Assembly (NCBI RefSeq): GCF_934330165.1
Contig: NZ_CAKRGI010000004.1
Span: 1 to 64,000, forward strand
Direction of reading: 5' to 3'
Origin: an uncultured Mediterraneibacter sp.
Lineage (GTDB): Bacteria > Bacillota > Clostridia > Lachnospirales > Lachnospiraceae
DNA length: 64,000 nt
Positions 18,011 to 28,449 of this stretch are shown here, piece by piece. The first letter of the stretch is position 1. Each line of letters begins with the position of its first letter. The notes under the pieces were generated by a model, which saw only the letters and a list, made by a program, of their open reading frames with translations, searched no databases and had not been told where the DNA came from. The translations under genes and the position numbers were made by a program.

Positions 18011-18601
18011 ATGGTAAAAAAAGTAATCCTTGCCTCCGGCTCACCGAGAAGAAAAGAACTTTTAGAGCAGGTCGGAGTGGAGTTTGAGCAGAGAGTAAGT
18101 GGAAAAGAAGAACGGTATACAGCGACAGAACCAAAAGAGATTGTGAAGGAACTGGCACTGATGAAAGCCGAAAATGTTGCGTCAGATATAGAAGCAGAGG
18201 AAGGGCTTCTGATCGATACAGTCGTGATCGGTGCAGATACGATCGTAGTTTTGGACGGGCAGATTCTTGGAAAGCCAAGGAATGAAGAACATGCATCTGA
18301 AATGCTTCAGAATCTCCAGGGAAGAAGCCATGAAGTTTATACAGGTGTGGCATTTCTTTCTTATAATAAAGAAGGAAAAAAAGAGGTAATCTCTCATGCA
18401 GTTGAGACGAAAGTTCATGTGCATGAAATGAGCGAAAAGGAAATCCGCGAATATGTTGCAACAAAAGACCCGATGGATAAGGCGGGCGGATACGGAATCC
18501 AGGGAGTGTTCGCTGCTTATATCGACGGGATCGAGGGAGACTATTATAACGTAGTGGGACTTCCGGTGTCGTATGTGTATCAGCAGTTGAAAGAAATGTA
18601 A
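18011..18601 (+). CDS. maf: Maf-family nucleoside triphosphate pyrophosphatase
   Basis: A 196-residue house-cleaning enzyme that hydrolyses dTTP/UTP or modified nucleotides to the monophosphate. The N-terminal ILASGSPRRKELLEQ phosphate-binding motif, GADTIV, and the KDPMDKAGGYGIQG segment identify the family. GGAGAGAAAG precedes the ATG. It overlaps nothing but lies 36 nt after the ATPase gene and 16 nt before the VanZ-like gene, suggesting one operon. It was historically tied to septum inhibition. Confidence 0.93.
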   Translation: MVKKVILASGSPRRKELLEQVGVEFEQRVSGKEERYTATEPKEIVKELALMKAENVASDIEAEEGLLIDTVVIGADTIVVLDGQILGKPRNEEHASEMLQNLQGRSHEVYTGVAFLSYNKEGKKEVISHAVETKVHVHEMSEKEIREYVATKDPMDKAGGYGIQGVFAAYIDGIEGDYYNVVGLPVSYVYQQLKEM

Positions 18602-18617
18602 AATCAGGAGAAAATAG

Positions 18618-19229
18618 ATGATTTATTATTTTGACAGTTTTTATGTCATAGGCGGTTTAGCATTACTTTTTCTTATACTACTGGCTTTTTTGAAATTTAT
18701 GAAAAGAAAAAGCAATATGTATTTATTATGCTTTTCTGTTATGTACATATACTTATGTGTTGTCCTTGATTTAACGCAATTCCCGATTTATGCATCGGAA
18801 GGAATGAAAGCAGCAATGGGTGGACAAAATGTTTGGAGAGAAATGAATCTGATTCCACTAAAGACGATAGTGACAGATTTTTCAATGGAGAGCGTTCTGA
18901 ATATTATAATGACAATTCCATTGGGATTTGGGTTATCGTTTCTGATGAGATGCTCTTGGCGGAAAATTATGCTGAGTGGATTACTGGTGGGTGGATGTGC
19001 AGAGGCAGGGCAATTATTGACTGCGTTATGGGTTGGATTTACTTTCAGACATGTGAATATAGACGATATTCTTTTGAATATTATAGGAGTATTGGTAGGA
19101 TATGGGTTATTTAAAATATTCCGTAATGTATTTCAGTGGGGATACAAAAAGTTAGAAACGAACTCAAATGCTTTTTTGTCCTATATTAAATGTGTGTGCG
19201 ATGAAAATTCTGATGCATTGTTAAAGTGA
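18618..19229 (+). CDS. VanZ-like membrane protein
   Basis: A 203-residue integral membrane protein with about five hydrophobic helices. The NLIPL motif after the second helix, the glutamate/glutamine pair in GCAEAGQLL, and the NIDDILLNIIGVLVGYGL segment are the VanZ signature. VanZ family members give low-level teicoplanin resistance in one case; most have no known function. It is the last gene of the ATPase-maf run and has a slightly lower GC content than its neighbours. A weak GGAGAAAATAG ribosome site precedes the ATG. Confidence 0.85.
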   Translation: MIYYFDSFYVIGGLALLFLILLAFLKFMKRKSNMYLLCFSVMYIYLCVVLDLTQFPIYASEGMKAAMGGQNVWREMNLIPLKTIVTDFSMESVLNIIMTIPLGFGLSFLMRCSWRKIMLSGLLVGGCAEAGQLLTALWVGFTFRHVNIDDILLNIIGVLVGYGLFKIFRNVFQWGYKKLETNSNAFLSYIKCVCDENSDALLK

Positions 19230-19256
19230 TATATGAAAAATGCAGAGGGAAAAGAT

Positions 19257-19829
19257 TTATATATAATTCCACAATTTTTCCCCATTCTCTTTCAGCCATT
19301 TTTCCCGGACTTTGTAATCCGGCAGAACGGACGCAACTACATTATAAAAAGCTCTGGAGTGGTTCATTTCTTTCCGATGAGCCAGCTCATGAACAACAAT
19401 ATAGTCAATAACTTCTTCGGGAGCGAAGATCAGACGCCAGTTAAAGTTGAGGTTTCCCCTGCTGCTGCAGCTTCCCCAACGGGTCTTCTGCTCCCGGATG
19501 GAGATCCGGCCGTAAGTAACGCCCATAAGTCTTGCGTAGTAAGCTGCCTTTTGCGTAAAAATAGAACGGGCAGTCTCGATATACCGTCTGCGTTGTGCAT
19601 CTGAGAGCGTGGGGCGGTCTTTTTTTAGTTGTACCTGTTTCTCGTAACGCTGCTTATTTTCGGCAGAATGTTTTGCAATCCAGTCAGTTTTCTGATGAAT
19701 GAAAGAATTGATAAAGGAGCGGGGACAACCATAGGGAGCACGCACGATGACCTGTCCGTCAGGACGGATCTGAATTGCAACAGATTTTCGCTTACTGTAG
19801 ATAATTTCGTAAGAAATGGGAAAACTCAT
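19257..19829 (-). CDS. YgjP-type (DUF45) zinc metallopeptidase
   Basis: A 190-residue protein with the YgjP/SprT-like signature: TRWGSCSSRGNLNFNWRL, then the zinc motif HELAH in VVHELAHRKEMNHSRAF, where the second histidine group gives the third ligand. No signal peptide, so cytoplasmic. Substrates are unknown for most members. It is convergent to the VanZ-like gene with a 27-bp gap and no clear terminator between them. Confidence 0.88.
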   Translation of the reverse strand: MSFPISYEIIYSKRKSVAIQIRPDGQVIVRAPYGCPRSFINSFIHQKTDWIAKHSAENKQRYEKQVQLKKDRPTLSDAQRRRYIETARSIFTQKAAYYARLMGVTYGRISIREQKTRWGSCSSRGNLNFNWRLIFAPEEVIDYIVVHELAHRKEMNHSRAFYNVVASVLPDYKVREKWLKENGEKLWNYI

Positions 19830-19856
19830 ACTTATTGTACCTCCGGTCTGGAATGA

Positions 19857-20150
19857 TTGGTCTGCATTTATTATAACTTAAAAGACAGAAATGAAAAATG
19901 AGAAAAAATTATTATTCCTATATAAAGGATACAAATAAGCGAAATTGTTCCTATAGGAAGAACTACAAAAGTAGAGAAATTAAAGTGCAGAAAATTGTAT
20001 AAAATGTTTGCAAAAAAATACAATCGTTATTTATTTAACAAAAACCACCTGAAAAAGCGATAAAAAATGGACAGAATGTAAAATAAAAAAAGAGCAAATT
20101 GAAGTAAAAAAAGAGTGGTTTCGGTTTTTTTCTGCGAGGTTTGTAAAATG
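19857..20150. other. AT-rich intergenic region upstream of the ATP synthase operon
   Basis: About 290 bp of A-rich sequence without an open frame, stable hairpin or recognisable RNA. The only clear signal is the promoter at its downstream edge. Confidence 0.6.
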
Positions 20151-20179
20151 TTGACAAAAATTTTTTTCGGGAGTACTAT
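20151..20179 (+). promoter_or_regulatory. ATP synthase operon promoter
   Basis: A consensus TTGACA (20151-20156) and TACTAT (20174-20179) are 17 bp apart, about 50 bp before atpB. Confidence 0.8.
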
Positions 20180-20235
20180 TCCATTAAATAAGAAGAAAAG
20201 GAGGGAGCAATACGGGAAATCTGGCAGACACTTTG

Positions 20236-20895
20236 ATGGAAGAACTGAACTGTGAGACGGTGTTCACTCTTCCGATAGTAGGTGGGATTTCAGAATCAGT
20301 TGTTGTTACCTGGATCATTATGGCGGTGCTTGTTCTTGCATCGATCATCCTGGTAAGAAACCTGAAAGTAGAAAATCCCGGAAAGGTGCAGCTTGCTCTG
20401 GAAGCCGGTATCGGCTGGGCAGAGGATTTCTTTGAGGGAATTTTAGGAAAAGAGAACAAGGGATATATACCGTATCTGATCACGGTACTTCTTTATCTGG
20501 CTTGTTCTAATACGCTTGCACCGTTATTTGGCTTTAAGCCGCCGACGAAAGATCTGAATGTAACGGCAGCACTTGCGATCATGAGCATGTGCCTGATCGA
20601 GTTTTCAGGCATTAAGAAGAATGGAATGAAGCATTGGGTAAAACATTTTGCTGAGCCTATTCCGATCGTAGCACCGATTATGATTTTGGAGATCGTCATC
20701 CGGCCATTGTCGCTTTGTATGCGATTATTTGGAAATATGCTGGCAGGATTTGTGGTAATGGAGCTTCTGAAAGCTATAGTTCCACTGATCGTACCGATTC
20801 CGGTCAGTTTTTATTTCGATATTTTCGATGGCCTTCTTCAGGCGTACGTATTTGTATTCCTGACATCTTTATTCATGATGGAAGAGATGGAGTAA
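20236..20895 (+). CDS. atpB: F1Fo ATP synthase subunit a
   Basis: Membrane stator subunit carrying the proton half-channels. It has about six transmembrane helices and the essential arginine in LSLCMRLFGNMLAG. First gene of atpBEFHAGDC; no atpI precedes it. The start is uncertain. The ATG at 20236 has no ribosome site, while a strong AGGAGG at 20199-20204 sits 7 nt upstream of an in-frame ACG codon at 20212. If ACG were used, the protein would gain eight residues. Confidence 0.88.
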   Translation: MEELNCETVFTLPIVGGISESVVVTWIIMAVLVLASIILVRNLKVENPGKVQLALEAGIGWAEDFFEGILGKENKGYIPYLITVLLYLACSNTLAPLFGFKPPTKDLNVTAALAIMSMCLIEFSGIKKNGMKHWVKHFAEPIPIVAPIMILEIVIRPLSLCMRLFGNMLAGFVVMELLKAIVPLIVPIPVSFYFDIFDGLLQAYVFVFLTSLFMMEEME

Positions 20896-20975
20896 ATGTG
20901 ATCCGCCTGGAGTATCAGACTGGGAAAATCCGGATCACGCGAACAGTTTTTAATTAAGAAAAGGAGATTAAGATT

Positions 20976-21200
20976 ATGTCAACACTTATTGCTATTGGAG
21001 CAGCTATTGCAGTATTTACAGGTATTGGAGCAGGTATTGGTATCGGACATGCTACAGGAAAGGCTGTAGAAGCGATCGCAAGACAGCCGGAAGCAGAAGG
21101 AAAGATCAGTAAGAACCTGATCCTTGGATGTGCACTTGCAGAGGCAACAGCTATTTACGGTTTCATCATCGGTATCCTGATCATCTTCTTCCTGAAATAA
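20976..21200 (+). CDS. atpE: F1Fo ATP synthase subunit c
   Basis: A 74-residue two-helix hairpin that forms the rotor ring. The polar loop is ARQPE and the ion-binding carboxylate is the glutamate in CALAEATAIYG. In Na+-binding c subunits (Ilyobacter) the partners are a Gln in helix 1 and a Ser after the Glu; here those positions read Ile (GIGIGHATG) and Ala, so proton coupling is expected. A GGAG ribosome site precedes the ATG. Confidence 0.93.
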   Translation: MSTLIAIGAAIAVFTGIGAGIGIGHATGKAVEAIARQPEAEGKISKNLILGCALAEATAIYGFIIGILIIFFLK

Positions 21201-21248
21201 GAGCAGAAAAGAGATGGAGGCAGATAACAGGAAAGGCAGGTGTAAAAG

Positions 21249-21734
21249 GTGCTTTCAATAAATATGGGACTTGTTTGGACCATTATCAACCTTATTGTTC
21301 TCTTTCTTCTGTTGAGACATTTCCTGATCAATCCGGTAAGTAATATCATGGAGCAGCGTAGGAAGCTGATCGCAGATGGTCTTCAGAACGCACAGGATAC
21401 GCAGGATGAAGCGAACCGGTTAAAAGCGGAATATGAGGAAGCACTGAGCGGAGCAAAGAAAGAATCCGCAGAGATTGTTGATAAAGCACGGATCGATGCC
21501 AGGGCAGAGTATGACCGCATTGTTGGTGAAGCCGGAGCGAAGGCAGGCAATATCATTGAGAATGCAAAAGAAAATGTGCGTATCGAGCGTGAACAGACAA
21601 TGAAAGAGCTTCAGTCCCAGATCGCAGGACTTGCGATCGCTTCCGCAGAGAAGATCGTGGGTGACAAAGAGCAGAACATTTATGACCAGTTTTTGGGAGA
21701 AGTAGGTGGGACAGATGAAGATACAGACAAGTAA
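21249..21734 (+). CDS. atpF: F1Fo ATP synthase subunit b
   Basis: The 161-residue peripheral stalk subunit: one N-terminal transmembrane helix (about 8-26) followed by a long charged coiled coil. The start is GTG at 21249 with GGCAGG upstream; an ATG at 21264 would drop five residues. The C-terminal end overlaps the atpH start by 20 nt. Confidence 0.9.
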   Translation: MLSINMGLVWTIINLIVLFLLLRHFLINPVSNIMEQRRKLIADGLQNAQDTQDEANRLKAEYEEALSGAKKESAEIVDKARIDARAEYDRIVGEAGAKAGNIIENAKENVRIEREQTMKELQSQIAGLAIASAEKIVGDKEQNIYDQFLGEVGGTDEDTDK

Positions 21735-22251
21735 AAGTCAGATTTACTGCCCTGTGGCAGCAGTCAGATATGCACAGGTGCTGTATGAAGTCAATGTCCC
21801 GGCAGAAGCTGTGCAGAAGACACGAGAGATCTTCAGCGAAGTACCGCAGCTTCACGATATTTTCGTGAACCCTACCATTGATCTTAAGAAAAAAATGACA
21901 GTGATAGACAGGGTATTTCCGGAGGAGATCAGAAGTTTCCTTAAAGTGGTTTGCAAATATCAGCGAATGGATCTGATCGAGGATATTTTCGCCGCATATG
22001 ACAGGTACTGCGATGAACAGAACCAGGTTCTGAATGCTGTCCTGACATGTACTGTACCTCCGAGTGAGGAACAGAAAAAAGGAATGGAGGCGTTCCTTTG
22101 CAAAAAGTATGGAGCTAAAAAAGCAAAGATTGAAGTATGCCAGGATCAGGCACTGCTTGGCGGTTTTATTCTCCGCATTGGCAGTGATGAGTATGACTGG
22201 AGTATGAAAGGACGCCTGAACAGATTAGAACAAAGATTGACCTGGAGGTGA
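21715..22251 (+). CDS. atpH: F1Fo ATP synthase subunit delta
   Basis: A 178-residue OSCP/delta subunit that joins the peripheral stalk to the top of F1. The [10 protein letters not shown]-terminal helix, the FVNPTI segment and the C-terminal [20 protein letters not shown] region are characteristic. ATG at 21715 is chosen over an upstream GTG because AGGTGGG sits just before it. Overlaps atpF by 20 nt. Confidence 0.9.
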   Translation: MKIQTSKSQIYCPVAAVRYAQVLYEVNVPAEAVQKTREIFSEVPQLHDIFVNPTIDLKKKMTVIDRVFPEEIRSFLKVVCKYQRMDLIEDIFAAYDRYCDEQNQVLNAVLTCTVPPSEEQKKGMEAFLCKKYGAKKAKIEVCQDQALLGGFILRIGSDEYDWSMKGRLNRLEQRLTWR

Positions 22252-22256
22252 ACAAG

Positions 22257-23765
22257 GTGAGTTCAATCAATTCAGATGAGATTATTTCTATCCTGAAAGA
22301 GGAGATAGAAAATTTTGATACAATGAGCAAGGACAGTGAAGTGGGTACTGTTGTTGCTGTAGGTGACGGAATCGCCACGATTTACGGGATTGATCACGCC
22401 ATGTACGGGGAGATCGTTACTTTCGAGACAGGCCTGAAAGGAATGGTACAGGATATCCGTAAGAATGAGATCGGATGTATTCTTTTCGGAAGCGATACAG
22501 GCATCCGCGAAGGCACGAAGGTAGCCCGTACAGGAAAGAAGGCAGGCGTTCCGGTTGGAGACGCTTATGTAGGAAGAGTTGTCAACGCACTCGGTGAGGC
22601 GATTGACGGAAAAGGTGAGATCAAATCTGATGATTACCGTCCGATCGAGAATGAAGCACCGGGAATCGTAGACCGTAAATCAGTCAGTGTTCCGATGGAA
22701 ACCGGTATTCTTTCCATCGATGCAATGTTTCCAATCGGTCGTGGACAGCGTGAGCTGATCATCGGAGACCGCCAGACGGGAAAGACATCCATTGCTTTGG
22801 ACACAATTTTGAATCAGAAAGGCAAAGATGTGATCTGTGTCTATGTTGCAATCGGACAGAAAGCATCGACAGTTGCCAAAGTTGTAAATACATTGCAGAC
22901 ACACGGAGCAATGGATTATACGATCATCGTATCTTCCACGGCAAGTGACTGTGCTCCGCTTCAGTACATTGCACCATATGCAGGAACGGCAATGGCTGAA
23001 TATTTCATGCACAAGGGAAAAGATGCCCTGATCATTTATGATGATCTTTCCAAGCACGCAGTTGCTTATCGTGCATTGTCCCTGTTGCTTGGACGATCCC
23101 CGGGACGTGAGGCATATCCGGGAGATGTCTTTTATCTTCATTCAAGACTTCTGGAGAGATCCAGCCGCCTGAGTGAGGAACTTGGAGGAGGTTCTATTAC
23201 GGCACTTCCAATTATTGAAACGCAGGCAGGAGATGTATCCGCATACATCCCAACCAACGTAATTTCCATTACAGATGGACAGATCTTCCTGGAAAGCGGA
23301 CTTTTTGCATCAGGAATGAGACCGGCGGTTAATGTCGGACTTTCTGTATCCCGTGTGGGTGGTGCGGCACAGACGAAAGCAATGAAAAAGGCATCAGGAA
23401 GTATCCGTATTGATCTTGCACAGTATCGTGAAATGGAAGTGTTTACGCAGTTCAGTTCTGATCTGGATGCGGCAACAAAGGAACAGCTGGAATATGGAAG
23501 TGGCCTGATGGAACTTCTGAAGCAGCCATTATATCATCCGCTTTCACTGCACGAGAAGGTGATCACACTCTGTGCAGCAACGCACAAAGTACTTCTCGGG
23601 GTAGAAAAGACAAAGATCAAGTCATTCCAGGCAGATATGCTTCGTTATTTTGATACAGAGCATCCGGAGATCGGTCAGGAGATCGAGGACAAGAAAGTCA
23701 TGTCGGAGGAATTGATCACAAAGATCGTAGAGACCGCAAAGGAATTTAAGAAGAGCAGGTGTTAA
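22257..23765 (+). CDS. atpA: F1Fo ATP synthase subunit alpha
   Basis: The 502-residue non-catalytic nucleotide-binding F1 subunit. It has an N-terminal beta barrel, then the Walker [10 protein letters not shown], then the family signature ending in the [13 protein letters not shown] region. The start is GTG at 22257, placed 8 nt after GGAGG; an earlier GTG overlaps that ribosome site. The atpH stop lies 6 nt upstream of the start. Confidence 0.95.
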   Translation: MSSINSDEIISILKEEIENFDTMSKDSEVGTVVAVGDGIATIYGIDHAMYGEIVTFETGLKGMVQDIRKNEIGCILFGSDTGIREGTKVARTGKKAGVPVGDAYVGRVVNALGEAIDGKGEIKSDDYRPIENEAPGIVDRKSVSVPMETGILSIDAMFPIGRGQRELIIGDRQTGKTSIALDTILNQKGKDVICVYVAIGQKASTVAKVVNTLQTHGAMDYTIIVSSTASDCAPLQYIAPYAGTAMAEYFMHKGKDALIIYDDLSKHAVAYRALSLLLGRSPGREAYPGDVFYLHSRLLERSSRLSEELGGGSITALPIIETQAGDVSAYIPTNVISITDGQIFLESGLFASGMRPAVNVGLSVSRVGGAAQTKAMKKASGSIRIDLAQYREMEVFTQFSSDLDAATKEQLEYGSGLMELLKQPLYHPLSLHEKVITLCAATHKVLLGVEKTKIKSFQADMLRYFDTEHPEIGQEIEDKKVMSEELITKIVETAKEFKKSRC

Positions 23766-23766
23766 T

Positions 23767-24657
23767 ATGGCAAATATCAGAGAGATACAGGGCAGGATCA
23801 ACAGTGTCAAGGACACGATGAAGATTACTAATGCAATGTATATGATCTCTTCTTCAAAGCTGACGCAGGCAAGGAAAAAGCTGGCAGATACAGAGCCGTA
23901 TTTCTATGCACTTCAGGGTGAGATCAGCCGTATTCTCCGTCATATGCCGGAACTGCATCACAGTTATTTCAATCAGAGAGAAGAGATCCCGGCAGAGGAA
24001 CGAAAGATTGGATCGATCGTGATCACGGCAGATAAGGGTCTTGCCGGAGCTTACAACCACAACATTGTAAAGCTGGAAGAAGAAATCCTGGCGAAGCCGG
24101 GACAGCATAAGCTGTTCATTGTCGGAGAACTCGGAAGACATTATTTTGCCAAACGTGATGTAGAGATTGATACAAACTTTAAATATACAGTTCAGAGACC
24201 GACCATGCATCGTGCAAGGGACATTTCAGGAGTTATCCTGGAGCAGTTCCGCAACAGGGAACTGGATGAGGTTTACGTGGTTTATACGAGAATGGAAAAT
24301 TCGGTGCAGGCTGAAGCGGAAGTCATGAAACTGCTTCCTTTGGAGAGAAGTGATTTCGGTGAGATGAAGATGCCGCTGAATATGTACCGTGAGGAAATCG
24401 AACTGAATCCATCACCGATGGCGGTCATGAACAGTATTGTACCAAGCTATATCAACGGTATGATCTATGGTTGTCTGGTAGAGGCATATGCAAGTGAACA
24501 CAATGCACGTATGATGGCGATGAAATCGGCAACGGACAGTGCCCAGGAGCTGATCAAGGAACTGTCGATCCTCTATAACAGAGCAAGGCAGGCAGCCATT
24601 ACGCAGGAGATCACGGAAGTCTGCAGTGGTGCGAGAGCACAGCAGAAGAAGAGTTAA
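23767..24657 (+). CDS. atpG: F1Fo ATP synthase subunit gamma
   Basis: The 296-residue central shaft. The N-terminal INSVKDTMKITNAMYMISSSK helix and the C-terminal NRARQAAITQEITEVCSGA helix form the coiled coil inside the alpha/beta ring. It begins two bases after the atpA stop. The segment ADKGLAGAYNHN is the central family motif. Confidence 0.94.
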   Translation: MANIREIQGRINSVKDTMKITNAMYMISSSKLTQARKKLADTEPYFYALQGEISRILRHMPELHHSYFNQREEIPAEERKIGSIVITADKGLAGAYNHNIVKLEEEILAKPGQHKLFIVGELGRHYFAKRDVEIDTNFKYTVQRPTMHRARDISGVILEQFRNRELDEVYVVYTRMENSVQAEAEVMKLLPLERSDFGEMKMPLNMYREEIELNPSPMAVMNSIVPSYINGMIYGCLVEAYASEHNARMMAMKSATDSAQELIKELSILYNRARQAAITQEITEVCSGARAQQKKS

Positions 24658-24670
24658 GGTAACTGTTTAG

Positions 24671-26101
<1,431 letters not shown>

Positions 26102-26118
26102 TAACGGGGTGAGTGCAT

Positions 26119-26535
26119 ATGGATACATTTGGTCTTAAAATCATAGCGAGTGACGGAGTGTTCTATGCAGGAAGATGTCAGAAACTGACTATTCCGGCAC
26201 CGGATGGTGAGAAAGGAATCCTCGCCCATCATGAGAATATGGTGATCGCGGTAACAGTCGGGATTGCCCGGATGAACGTTGACGGGACGGAATGGAAAGA
26301 GATTGCTGTAGGAACAGGATTTGCGGAGATTGTAAATAATCGAGTGACTCTGATCGTAGATACAGCGGAGAAGCCGGAAGATATTGATGTACGTCGTGCA
26401 AGAGAGCAGAAAGAGCGTGCGGAAGAACAGCTTCGTCAGAAGCAGAGTATTCAGCAGTATTATCATACACAGGCTTCACTGGCAAGAGCAATGAACCGAC
26501 TGCGTCTGTCGCAGGATAAAAAATGGAACTTGTAA
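26119..26535 (+). CDS. atpC: F1Fo ATP synthase subunit epsilon
   Basis: The 138-residue epsilon subunit: an N-terminal beta sandwich (residues 1-85, with PAPDGEKGILAHHENM) and a C-terminal helical hairpin that can inhibit F1. The ATG at 26119 has GGGGTGAG upstream; an in-frame GTG six bases earlier is less well placed. Last gene of the operon, followed by a strong terminator. Confidence 0.92.
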   Translation: MDTFGLKIIASDGVFYAGRCQKLTIPAPDGEKGILAHHENMVIAVTVGIARMNVDGTEWKEIAVGTGFAEIVNNRVTLIVDTAEKPEDIDVRRAREQKERAEEQLRQKQSIQQYYHTQASLARAMNRLRLSQDKKWNL

Positions 26536-26571
26536 GCAAAGTGAAAATATAAGATTATATTTCTTAATGAA

Positions 26572-26619
26572 AGAGATGTGCATGGAAGGACAAAGGTCTG
26601 AAATGCACATCTTTTTTTG
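26572..26619 (+). terminator. ATP synthase operon terminator
   Basis: AGATGTGCAT and ATGCACATCT form a 10-bp stem followed by seven T residues. Confidence 0.85.
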
Positions 26620-26684
26620 TACACAGACTCAGGCAGGAGTCAGCCCGTCAGCACACTATTTTTGTGATAAAGGAATCTTTTTTA

Positions 26685-26713
26685 TTGCGTTTTCGCATGG
26701 ATTATACTACAAT
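26685..26713 (+). promoter_or_regulatory. Promoter of the GGDEF/EAL gene
   Basis: TTGCGT (26685-26690) and TACAAT (26708-26713) with 17-bp spacing. The implied transcript start near 26720 argues for the ATG at 26774 rather than one at 26729. Confidence 0.6.
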
Positions 26714-26773
26714 TAATTATGTCTGAGTATGGGCGAAAGAACCATAGTAATAGAGACAAGGGGAGATATTTAT

Positions 26774-28393
26774 ATGAGCGATAGAGATAATCCGCGTTCT
26801 CTCGTAGAGATTATGAATGATGTACTGAGTACGGTACGTGAACATTATGACTCCGAGTATGTATATTATATTGAAAAAGAATATGAAGATATTGATGTGA
26901 TTTATGAGTGGTGTGCCGAGAATGTGCTATGGCAGAGAGACAGGATCAAGATGCTGCCGAAGGATCAGCGGCCACGCTGGATGGAACAGGAGATTACGGA
27001 TACCACGGAGGACAGCTACAGTGTCTTCAGAAGACTGGATGAGAATACTGTGGCGATTCTTGCAGCAGTAGGAGTTCACCGTGGAGGATGCGAAGTGGAT
27101 CTGCTGCGGAGCGTTCTGGCATATCTTCCGGAGGCCATTATTTTACAGAAGCTTCAGAAGCAGCAGGAGTATCTGAGTTATCATGATAAGCTTACGGGAT
27201 TATATAATAGAAATAGTTTTGTTTCTTATACAACGGATATAAATCTTGATAAATTAAATTCATTAGGTGCAGTATCGGTAGATATTAACGGTCTTAAGAA
27301 TTTTAATAAGGAATTTGGAAGAGATTACGGAGATGAAGTAGTGATCCGTGTCGGGGAAGTGCTGGAAGAGTATTTCCATACTGCAAATGTATATCGTATG
27401 ACCGGGGATGAGTATCTGGTTCTGGTAGAAAATATCACATATGAAGAGTTTATGAAGCAGGTACACGGCACGTATACGAAACTGGATAATATCAGTCTCG
27501 GACTTGCGTCTCTTGGCTGTGCATGGGAGAAGATAGACATTGATGTAGATGCACTGGTCTTAAGTGCCGAGAACATGATGCGTGAAGAGAAGAAAAAGTA
27601 TTACAAGAATCTGCGGAAAGGTCATCATGAACCGATCATCAAGCAGGATCTTCTGGAGGATATTGAGGAAGGCAGATTTATCGTATGTCTTGTTCCGAAG
27701 ATCGATGTGGCGACCGGCGATGTGGCAGGAGCAGAGGCAGTCGTACGCTACCACCATAAGGATCTTGGAATCATGGAACCGGGAAGATATATCAATCTTC
27801 TGGAGGAGACAAAACTGTCCCATTATCTGGATCTGTATGTTTTTGAGGAGGTCTGCAAGACCCTGCACAGATGGGAGCTGGACAATCTCCCGATGATTCC
27901 GGTTTCTGTCAATTTTGCAGGCACTACATTAAGACAGGACAATCTGATTGAAGAGATGGAGAAACTTATTGACCGGTATCGTGTCCGCTGTGAATATCTC
28001 GAAGTAGAGGTATCTGAATCTTATGCCGATATGAATCAGGAGATGCTGGCAGAGACAAGCAGTAAGATCCGTAAGGCGAATGTCCGGGTGATCCTGGATC
28101 ATTTTGGATCAAAAAATTCCAGCTTTTCCATTCTTTCACTTATGGAATTTGATGGATTGAAGCTGGATAAGAGTGTGATCGCAAATCTGGTCGGCAACCG
28201 GAGAAGCAGGCTTGTTGCAAAAGCAGTGATCGATATCTGCCGTCAGCTTGGTGCCGTGGCCATGGCATCCGGTGTTGAGACGCAGGATCAGGTGAACGTA
28301 CTGGAAGAACTCGGGTGCGATTATGCACAGGGATCATTCTTTAATAAGGCCATTACGATCGAGACATTTGAAGTAAGATATTTAAAAGAGTAG
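26774..28393 (+). CDS. Degenerate GGDEF-EAL domain protein
   Basis: A 539-residue cytoplasmic protein: a sensor-like N-terminal region (1-125), a GGDEF-fold domain (about 137-290, starting HDKLTGLYNR), and an EAL-fold domain (about 292-539). The GGDEF signature reads TGDEY at 210-214, so cyclase activity is doubtful. In the EAL domain the signature is EAVVR (321-325), the N, E and K ligands look kept (VSVNFAG, LEVEVSES, GLKLDKS), but the DDFG motif reads DHFG at 443-446, losing one metal aspartate. It may bind c-di-GMP or its substrates without turning them over. Start 26774 has GGGGAG 9 nt upstream. Confidence 0.82.
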   Translation: MSDRDNPRSLVEIMNDVLSTVREHYDSEYVYYIEKEYEDIDVIYEWCAENVLWQRDRIKMLPKDQRPRWMEQEITDTTEDSYSVFRRLDENTVAILAAVGVHRGGCEVDLLRSVLAYLPEAIILQKLQKQQEYLSYHDKLTGLYNRNSFVSYTTDINLDKLNSLGAVSVDINGLKNFNKEFGRDYGDEVVIRVGEVLEEYFHTANVYRMTGDEYLVLVENITYEEFMKQVHGTYTKLDNISLGLASLGCAWEKIDIDVDALVLSAENMMREEKKKYYKNLRKGHHEPIIKQDLLEDIEEGRFIVCLVPKIDVATGDVAGAEAVVRYHHKDLGIMEPGRYINLLEETKLSHYLDLYVFEEVCKTLHRWELDNLPMIPVSVNFAGTTLRQDNLIEEMEKLIDRYRVRCEYLEVEVSESYADMNQEMLAETSSKIRKANVRVILDHFGSKNSSFSILSLMEFDGLKLDKSVIANLVGNRRSRLVAKAVIDICRQLGAVAMASGVETQDQVNVLEELGCDYAQGSFFNKAITIETFEVRYLKE

Positions 28394-28449
28394 AGAAATG
28401 AAAAATGAAAGACTGAGGAGTATGAGAGGAGTACATAAGGAGGAGCAAA

